Assembly (NCBI GenBank): GCA_030594025.1
Contig: JAUVFY010000004.1
Span: 1-20,360, forward strand
Direction of reading: 5' to 3'
DNA length: 20,360 nt
From: Deltaproteobacteria bacterium
GTDB lineage: Bacteria > Desulfobacterota > GWC2-55-46 > JAUVFY01
The notes beneath the pieces were generated by a model. That model was not told where the DNA came from. It ran no database searches and was given only the letters and a program-made list of their open reading frames with translations. Positions 15,457 to 20,360 of this stretch are shown here, in pieces (the stretch's first letter is position 1; each line of letters opens with the position of its first letter). The position numbers and the translations under genes were made by a program.

Positions 15457-16141
15457 CCTCATTGAAGAAAGCTCCTTAAGGGACAGGGTCTTTGTTTTCA
15501 GGGACAGGCCCGAGGCGGCCGCTCTACTTGCGCGAAAGCTTGCCGATTGCGGGGTTACAGAGGACCACAACCCTATCGTCCTTGCCGTGCCTTCAGGCGG
15601 AGTCCCAATCGCATCCGGGATAGCCAGGGTCCTGGGAGTTGATGTTGACCTTATAATAGTAAGGAAAGTACAGATGCCGGGAAACCCCGAGGCCGGAATA
15701 GGTGCCATGGGGCCTGAAGGCACGGTGATTTTAAACGAGACACTTATACAGAGACTCGGTCTTACGGAAGAAGAGATTCAGTGCGAGATAGAAAAAACAA
15801 GGCGAGTACTTAAAAAGCGCGAGGAGCTTTTCAGGGGCTCAAGGCCCTTCCCGGCCTTAGATGGCAGGGTAGTTATAATTACAGACGACGGCCTTGCGTC
15901 CGGATATACTATGCTCTCGGCCGTGGAATTCATAAAAAAGCGCTCTCCCCGGACTCTCGTTGTAGCCGTGCCCACGGCCCCGAAAAATACGGTTGATCTG
16001 GTCCTGCCTGAGGTCGACGAGTTCGTATGCCTTAACGTAAGGGGAGGGTTCAGTTTTGCGGTAGCGAGCGCCTACGAGAACTGGTATGACCTCGGAGACG
16101 ACGAGGTCATATCTATCTTGAATGAGATGAAGCTTCGTTGA
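15449..16141 (+). CDS. Phosphoribosyltransferase family protein (COG1926-like), diverged second copy
   Basis: A 230-residue paralogue of the preceding gene with the same block order: LAVPSGGVPIASG (45-57), LIIVRKVQMPGNPEAGIGAM (68-87), a helical insert (about 102-130), and the PRPP loop VIITDDGLASGYT (142-154). Compared with its neighbour, PRGG becomes PSGG, Ile-Asp-Asp becomes Thr-Asp-Asp and Thr-Gly becomes Ser-Gly, so substrate or activity may differ. The start is a GTG at 15449 that overlaps the first copy by 8 bases; an AGAGG lies about ten bases upstream. The last residues form a short helical tail. Tandem arrangement suggests duplication and possibly a heteromeric enzyme, which is inference. 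Confidence 0.82.
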   Translation: MGSLIEESSLRDRVFVFRDRPEAAALLARKLADCGVTEDHNPIVLAVPSGGVPIASGIARVLGVDVDLIIVRKVQMPGNPEAGIGAMGPEGTVILNETLIQRLGLTEEEIQCEIEKTRRVLKKREELFRGSRPFPALDGRVVIITDDGLASGYTMLSAVEFIKKRSPRTLVVAVPTAPKNTVDLVLPEVDEFVCLNVRGGFSFAVASAYENWYDLGDDEVISILNEMKLR

Positions 16142-16245
16142 CGGTCTTCTGGTGGATTAAATTTAGAAATTGGGTAAAAAAACTTGAAATTCCAGCAAAT
16201 AAGGGGGAAACTTTATTTAGCCTATAAAAAAGGAGGGCAATTGTT
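16142..16245 (+). other. AT-rich gap with strong ribosome site for the TPR gene
   Basis: AAGGAGGG at about 16230-16237 sits eight bases before the next start, one of the best ribosome sites in the window. The gap is AT-rich. TTGAAA (16184-16189) and TATAAA (about 16223-16228) resemble promoter elements but are not properly spaced for each other. There is no convincing terminator for the phosphoribosyltransferase genes. Confidence 0.35.
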
Positions 16246-17532
16246 ATGAAGCGATGGACCCCTCGGATTTCCATATATTTAATCGGTATCTCAGGCCTTA
16301 TCATTTCAGGAGTTTTTTGCTCGAATGTCTGGGGTGGTGAGCCCACGGGTTTAGCTACAGTTACGGCCGACACGTTGGCCGTATACTCCCGGATGTCAAC
16401 CGAAAGCAGCGTAGTTAAGACCCTCAAAAAGGGCGAAGTGGTTATAATAGAGTTTGAGATAGAACGCTCCGATGGGGCATGGTGCAGTATAACCGAAGAG
16501 GGCCAGGCCGAGAGCATAGGTAACGTACAGTGCGAACACCTGGAGCCAAGAGAGCCTGCCATAAGATGGGTGGCACCCGAAAAACCTATTATGGTTCCGC
16601 CCGTGCCAGCCCCGACAGAACCAGTATCGGAATTGAGCGAACTGGTAGAAAAGGCTACTGAGCTTTTTAAAGAGGGACAGAACGAAGACGCGGCCAGGAC
16701 TGTAGAGGAAGTGCTCAAGGCTTTAAAGGAGGTAACCGGTGAGGAAGGCCCCGTGGTTTCAAAATCCTTGAACAATCTCGCTGAACTTTTAAGCTCCCGG
16801 GGCGAATACGCCCGGGCAGAGGATCTTAACAAGATGGCCCTCGAGATATCCGAAGAGGCGCTCGGTCCAAACCATCTCGATGTGGCCGCAGCCCTGGACC
16901 ATCTGGCAAAACTTTACCGCGTCCAAGGCAAGTACAAGGAAGCTATGCCCCTTTACAGCCGGGCCCTTGATATAAGGGAAAAGACCCTCAGCCCCTACCA
17001 TCCGGACCTGGGGAGGTCTTTGAGCAATCTAGCGGGTGTTTATAAGGACTATGAGCTCTATGACCGGGCCGAGCCCCTTTACAAGAGGGCCCTCGAGATA
17101 TCGAAAACGAACTTCCTGTCAGACGATCCAGAAATAGCAGCGTCACTCAGCAATCTGGCTTCTCTTTACGGAGCACAGAGAAAATTCAGCGAGGCCGAGC
17201 CCCTTTACGAGCGGGCCCTTGAGATAAGGGAAAAGGCCTTAGGCACTTACCACCCCAATGTGGCCACATCAGTCCACGATCTGGCATTAGTTAACCATGC
17301 TATGCAAGAATTCGAAAAAGCCGAGGGTCTTTACTCCAGGGCCCTCGATATAACGGAAAAGGTCCTCGGCCCGGACCATCCTCAAGTGGCGGATATTCTG
17401 GAGAATATGGCACGGCTTTATAGAAGATGGGCGGATTCAAAACTTTTTATACATCTGAGCCCGTGGGAAAAGAGGGATAGAGCAAGAGAACTCGATGAAC
17501 GCGCTAAAAAGATTCGTTCACAGAAAAAGTAA
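16246..17532 (+). CDS. Exported SH3-like / tetratricopeptide repeat protein
   Basis: A 428-residue protein with an N-terminal signal peptide or anchor (about 8-30), a bacterial SH3-like domain (about 35-100: ATVTADTLAVYSRMSTESS and a GAWCSI core), a Pro-rich linker (about 105-126) and then TPR repeats of the 42-residue kinesin-light-chain type (about 127-395). The repeats carry the pattern A-x-PLYxRALEIREKxLGxxHPxVA. Such proteins are protein-binding scaffolds; the partner is unknown. There is a Cys at 25, but the residues before it do not make a good lipobox. The C-terminus is basic. The ATG at 16246 has AAGGAGGG in ideal position. The gene is probably transcribed on its own, or weakly by read-through from the phosphoribosyltransferases. 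Confidence 0.85.
   Translation: MKRWTPRISIYLIGISGLIISGVFCSNVWGGEPTGLATVTADTLAVYSRMSTESSVVKTLKKGEVVIIEFEIERSDGAWCSITEEGQAESIGNVQCEHLEPREPAIRWVAPEKPIMVPPVPAPTEPVSELSELVEKATELFKEGQNEDAARTVEEVLKALKEVTGEEGPVVSKSLNNLAELLSSRGEYARAEDLNKMALEISEEALGPNHLDVAAALDHLAKLYRVQGKYKEAMPLYSRALDIREKTLSPYHPDLGRSLSNLAGVYKDYELYDRAEPLYKRALEISKTNFLSDDPEIAASLSNLASLYGAQRKFSEAEPLYERALEIREKALGTYHPNVATSVHDLALVNHAMQEFEKAEGLYSRALDITEKVLGPDHPQVADILENMARLYRRWADSKLFIHLSPWEKRDRARELDERAKKIRSQKK
16945..17322 (+). repeat. Imperfect 126-bp tandem repeats encoding TPR units
   Basis: Near-identical blocks built on CCCCTTTAC followed by a GGGCCCT core recur at 16948, 17074 and 17200, exactly 126 bp (42 codons) apart. A more diverged unit follows around 17326. 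The DNA similarity in places exceeds what the protein consensus needs, suggesting fairly recent duplication or ongoing homogenisation. Confidence 0.7.
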
Positions 17533-17722
17533 TAATTATTTTTAACTTTTGCGTGTAACCATATGAAAATAAAATAGTTTTTTATTATAACAACGGTGCC
17601 ACTATCTCCCGGCCTCTTTGCTCACGGCTTTGTTTTACAAAGACCCACTTTTTTATGATTTGACCCGCCCGGAAAGTCTTTTCAAGGCCCTTTTATTCCC
17701 TTCCGAACCTCCTCATAAAATT

Positions 17723-17788
17723 CCGCCTTAAGCCCGAAAATGTTTCTGCCACGGGCTTTAGTTTTAATAATTGGACAGCCTCAGGCGG
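17723..17788 (+). terminator. Nested inverted repeat, possible terminator or leader structure
   Basis: AAGCCCG (17730-17736) pairs perfectly with CGGGCTT (17752-17758) around a 15-base loop and is followed by a T-rich stretch (TTTAGTTTT), like an intrinsic terminator. This hairpin is enclosed by CCGCCT (17723-17728) and AGGCGG (17783-17788), also perfect. The inner hairpin could end the TPR transcript; the outer arms would compete with or extend it. Confidence 0.4.
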
Positions 17789-17836
17789 TTTAGTTTGAAA
17801 AATGCCACGTTATATGTTAAAAAAATTTATTAATTT

Positions 17837-17862
17837 TCGAGGAACCTTACCCTCGAGGCAGG
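17837..17862 (+). promoter_or_regulatory. Hairpin abutting the leuS ribosome binding site
   Basis: TCGAGG (17837-17842) pairs with CCTCGA (17851-17856) across an 8-base loop. The last stem base touches AGGCAGG (17856-17862), the likely Shine-Dalgarno region of leuS. A perfect AT hairpin, AAAATT/AATTTT (17822-17837), lies directly before it and shares one base. The placement suggests control of leuS translation, which is inference. Confidence 0.4.
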
Positions 17863-17865
17863 TTT

Positions 17866-20360
17866 ATGACCGAAAGATATAACCCGAAAAATATCGAACA
17901 GAAGTGGCAGAAGCTCTGGGAGGAAAAAGGAGCCTTCAAGGGGGCAGAAGACCACGCCAAGGAAAAATACTATGTTCTTGAGATGTTCCCCTATCCTTCT
18001 GGCAAGATCCACATGGGCCACGTGAGGAACTACTCCATAGGGGACGTCATCGCCAGGTTCCTTATGATGAGGGGAAAGAAGGTCCTTCACCCCATGGGTT
18101 GGGACTCTTTCGGGCTTCCCGCAGAGAATGCGGCCATAGAGCATGGCATTCATCCGGCCTTGTGGACCCATGAGAATATCGACTTCATGAGGAGCCAGCT
18201 TAAGAGGATGGGGCTGAGCTACGATTGGGACCGCGAGGTTTCAACGTCAAGTCCCGAGTATTACCGCTGGAACCAGTGGATATTCCTGAGGCTCCTGGAA
18301 AAGGACCTGGCTTACAAGAAAAGTTCTTCAGTGAACTTTTGCCCCAGCTGCTCAACTGTACTTGCAAACGAGCAGGTCGAGGAAGGGCGCTGCTGGAGGT
18401 GCGAGTCCGTGGTCGAGGAAAAGGAGCTCGAGCAGTGGTTCTTAAAGATAACAGAGTACGCGGAAGAACTCCTCGAACACACCTATAAGCTCCCGGGCTG
18501 GCCCGAAAGGGTGTTAATTATGCAGCGTAACTGGATAGGGAAAAGCGTAGGCGCAGAGGTAAGTTTTCCTGTTTCGGACTCAGAAGAGGTGATAAAGATA
18601 TTTACCACAAGGCCAGACACCCTCTTTGGGGTGACCTTCATGAGCCTTGCCCCGCAGCACCCCCTTGTCGAAAGGATAACTTCTGCCGATAGGTTAGAAG
18701 GGGTCAGAAGGTTCGTTGAGAAGGCCAAGGCTGAGGATAGAAGAAGTATAGAGGAGGGGGTCCTTGTAAAGGAAGGGATATTTACGGGCACCTACTGCAT
18801 AAACCCCCTTACCGGGGAAAGGGTTCCCGTGTATGTTGCGAACTTCGTCCTCATGGAGTACGGTACCGGTGCGGTCATGGCCGTTCCGGCCCACGACCAG
18901 AGGGACTTTGAGTTCGCAAGGGCGTACGAGCTTCCCGTAAAGGTCGTCATAACCCCCTCGGGGGAAAAGCTCGACCCCGATACAATGGAATGTGCCTACG
19001 TGGAGGAGGGTATAATGGTAAACTCGCCTCCCTTTGACGGTATGAAGAACACGGAGGCCATGGAAGCGATAACAGAACTCCTCGATGAAAAGGGTCTCGG
19101 TAAAAAGAGCGTAACCTACAAGCTCAGGGACTGGGGGATATCGCGTCAGAGGTACTGGGGCTGCCCCATACCGGTGGTCTACTGCGAGGCCTGCGGAACA
19201 GTGCCCGTTCCTTACGAGGAGTTGCCGGTGATACTGCCCGAGGATGTAAAGTTTACCGGCCGTGAGCTTTCGCCGCTTCAGTCCGCGTCTGATTTCGTTA
19301 ATACGAAGTGTCCCGGCTGCGGAGGGCCCGCAAGGCGTGAAACGGACACCATGGACACCTTCGTCGACTCTTCCTGGTATTTCTTAAGGTACGTCTCTCC
19401 AAAAGAAGAAAAGTTACCCTTTAATGAGACCGATGCCAGGTACTGGATGCCCGTGGACCAGTACATAGGTGGTATCGAGCATGCGGTCATGCATCTTCTC
19501 TACGCCCGGTTCTTTACCAAGGCCATGAGGGACCTTGGGCTCCTTTCGGCGGACGAGCCCTTTAAGAACCTCCTTACCCAGGGGATGGTGTGCATGGAGA
19601 CGCTCAAGTGTCCTGAACACGGCTATCTCCTTCCGGAGGAGACCGCAGAGGGAAAGTGCAGTACCTGCGGGAAGCCGGTTGAAGCCGGGGCGGTCGAGAA
19701 GATGAGTAAATCGAAGAAAAACACTATTGACCCTGACTGGATAATCGAAAAATACGGCGCCGACACAACCCGGCTTTTTTCCCTTTTTGCCGCCCCGCTG
19801 GAAAGGGACCTTGACTGGAGCGAAGAGGGGGTCGAGGGCTCTTACAGGTTCCTGGGAAGGGTCTGGCGGTTGGTGATTGATAATCTTGATCTTATAAAGG
19901 ATTGCGAACCCTATAAGGGGGAAGAGCCCTCGACCGGCGTTTTAAAGGACATCCACCGTAAGACCCACACAACGATAAAAAAGGTTACCGAGGACATTCA
20001 GCATAGGTTCCACTTCAATACCGCCATAAGCGCGATAATGGAGCTTACGAACAGGCTCTATCAATGGGAGGATGGGGAGGATGAAAACAAAGATCCCCTT
20101 GCGAAGAAGGTGTTAAGGGAGGCCCTGGAGGCCATAGTGCTTCTTCTCTCTCCCTTTGCCCCTCACGTAACGGAAGAGCTCTGGCAGAGGCTGGGAAACA
20201 AAACCCCTCTTTACCAGACCCCCTGGCCCGGGTTCAGCCCCGATGCCCTTACCACCGAGGAGGTCCTCATAGTGGTGCAGGTTAACGGTAAGGTCAGGTC
20301 CAGGGTAAACGTGCCCGCCGGCTCTGGGCGGGAAGTGGTCGAAGGGGTTGCCATGAAGGA
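17866..20360 (+). CDS. leuS: Leucyl-tRNA synthetase, C-terminus cut by window edge
   Basis: A class I aminoacyl-tRNA synthetase that charges tRNA-Leu; 831 full codons are visible and the frame is still open at the right edge. The HIGH-type motif is HMGH (49-52) inside FPYPSGKIHMGH. A zinc-ribbon-like CPSC/CWRC pair follows in the N-terminal half. The CP1 editing domain includes TTRPDTLFGVTF and the YGTGAVMAVPAHDQRD block with its editing Asp. WGISRQRYWGCPIP marks the return to the Rossmann core. KMSKS is exact at 612-616, preceded by a Cys/His-rich insert (CPEH and CSTC). The anticodon-binding region (SPFAPHVTEELW) and the start of the C-terminal domain (VVQVNGKVRSRVNVPA) are visible. The ATG at 17866 begins MTERYNPKNIEQKWQKLW, typical of the family. 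Probably only the last few tens of residues are missing. Confidence 0.97.
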   Translation, partial: MTERYNPKNIEQKWQKLWEEKGAFKGAEDHAKEKYYVLEMFPYPSGKIHMGHVRNYSIGDVIARFLMMRGKKVLHPMGWDSFGLPAENAAIEHGIHPALWTHENIDFMRSQLKRMGLSYDWDREVSTSSPEYYRWNQWIFLRLLEKDLAYKKSSSVNFCPSCSTVLANEQVEEGRCWRCESVVEEKELEQWFLKITEYAEELLEHTYKLPGWPERVLIMQRNWIGKSVGAEVSFPVSDSEEVIKIFTTRPDTLFGVTFMSLAPQHPLVERITSADRLEGVRRFVEKAKAEDRRSIEEGVLVKEGIFTGTYCINPLTGERVPVYVANFVLMEYGTGAVMAVPAHDQRDFEFARAYELPVKVVITPSGEKLDPDTMECAYVEEGIMVNSPPFDGMKNTEAMEAITELLDEKGLGKKSVTYKLRDWGISRQRYWGCPIPVVYCEACGTVPVPYEELPVILPEDVKFTGRELSPLQSASDFVNTKCPGCGGPARRETDTMDTFVDSSWYFLRYVSPKEEKLPFNETDARYWMPVDQYIGGIEHAVMHLLYARFFTKAMRDLGLLSADEPFKNLLTQGMVCMETLKCPEHGYLLPEETAEGKCSTCGKPVEAGAVEKMSKSKKNTIDPDWIIEKYGADTTRLFSLFAAPLERDLDWSEEGVEGSYRFLGRVWRLVIDNLDLIKDCEPYKGEEPSTGVLKDIHRKTHTTIKKVTEDIQHRFHFNTAISAIMELTNRLYQWEDGEDENKDPLAKKVLREALEAIVLLLSPFAPHVTEELWQRLGNKTPLYQTPWPGFSPDALTTEEVLIVVQVNGKVRSRVNVPAGSGREVVEGVAMK

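Larger units (their letters stand above)
17533..17865 (+). other. 333-bp AT-rich intergenic region with inverted repeats
   Basis: No convincing gene was seen on either strand. From left to right it holds a weak AT-only hairpin after the TPR gene (17568-17586), AAAGAC/GTCTTT arms at 17639-17644 and 17676-17681, and a nested structure at 17723-17788. A candidate leuS promoter (TTGAAA 17795-17800, TAAAAA 17818-17823, 17-bp spacing) and two adjacent hairpins before the leuS ribosome site follow. The density of paired segments suggests a structured RNA leader or a small RNA, but no known RNA family was recognised. Confidence 0.45.

Noticed and set aside
17594..17601. TGGCACCG on the minus strand, resembling the T-box core sequence
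   Set aside because: On that strand it points into the opposite-strand TPR gene with no synthetase or amino-acid gene downstream, and no specifier stem or terminator pair accompanies it.

Overview
The window looks like chromosomal core DNA of a Gram-negative bacterium of deltaproteobacterial type (Thermodesulfobacteriota/Desulfuromonadota-like). This placement is an inference: it rests on MreBCD/PBP2/RodA cell-wall genes, a PpiD-type inner-membrane chaperone, a type IV pilus ATPase, and the order pgpA-pncC-thpR-recA. No mobile element, CRISPR array, tRNA or rRNA was found. Many starts are ATG, but GTG and TTG starts are common (recX, thpR, mrdA, the second phosphoribosyltransferase).

Left half (1-9828), minus strand. 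Eleven genes lie head to tail with gaps of 0-97 bp and several overlaps. In transcription order they are mreB, mreC, mreD, mrdA (PBP2), rodA, pgpA, a CinA C-terminal/PncC-type amidase, thpR, recA, pilT and recX, which runs off the left edge. They appear to be read from one promoter with a perfect TATAAT box just upstream of mreB (9849-9854). The first five genes build the rod-shape elongasome. The rest add phospholipid synthesis, nucleotide repair, RNA 2',3'-cyclic phosphate processing, recombination and its modulator, and a pilus retraction-type ATPase wedged between recA and recX.

Right half, plus strand. A divergent control region (9829-10008) leads to ppiD and proS. After a 109-bp gap comes a compact three-gene cassette (13760-16141): an exported NAPE-PLD-like metallo-beta-lactamase-fold hydrolase, then two tandem, diverged COG1926-type phosphoribosyltransferases, each overlapping the gene before it. 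A separate, well-translated gene for an exported SH3-TPR protein follows. A 333-bp AT-rich stretch with nested inverted repeats then precedes leuS, which is cut by the right edge at about residue 831.

The housekeeping genes are recognised with high confidence. No clearly new system is evident. The most unusual parts are the hydrolase/double-phosphoribosyltransferase cassette, the placement of pilT inside recA-recX, and the structured leader upstream of leuS.
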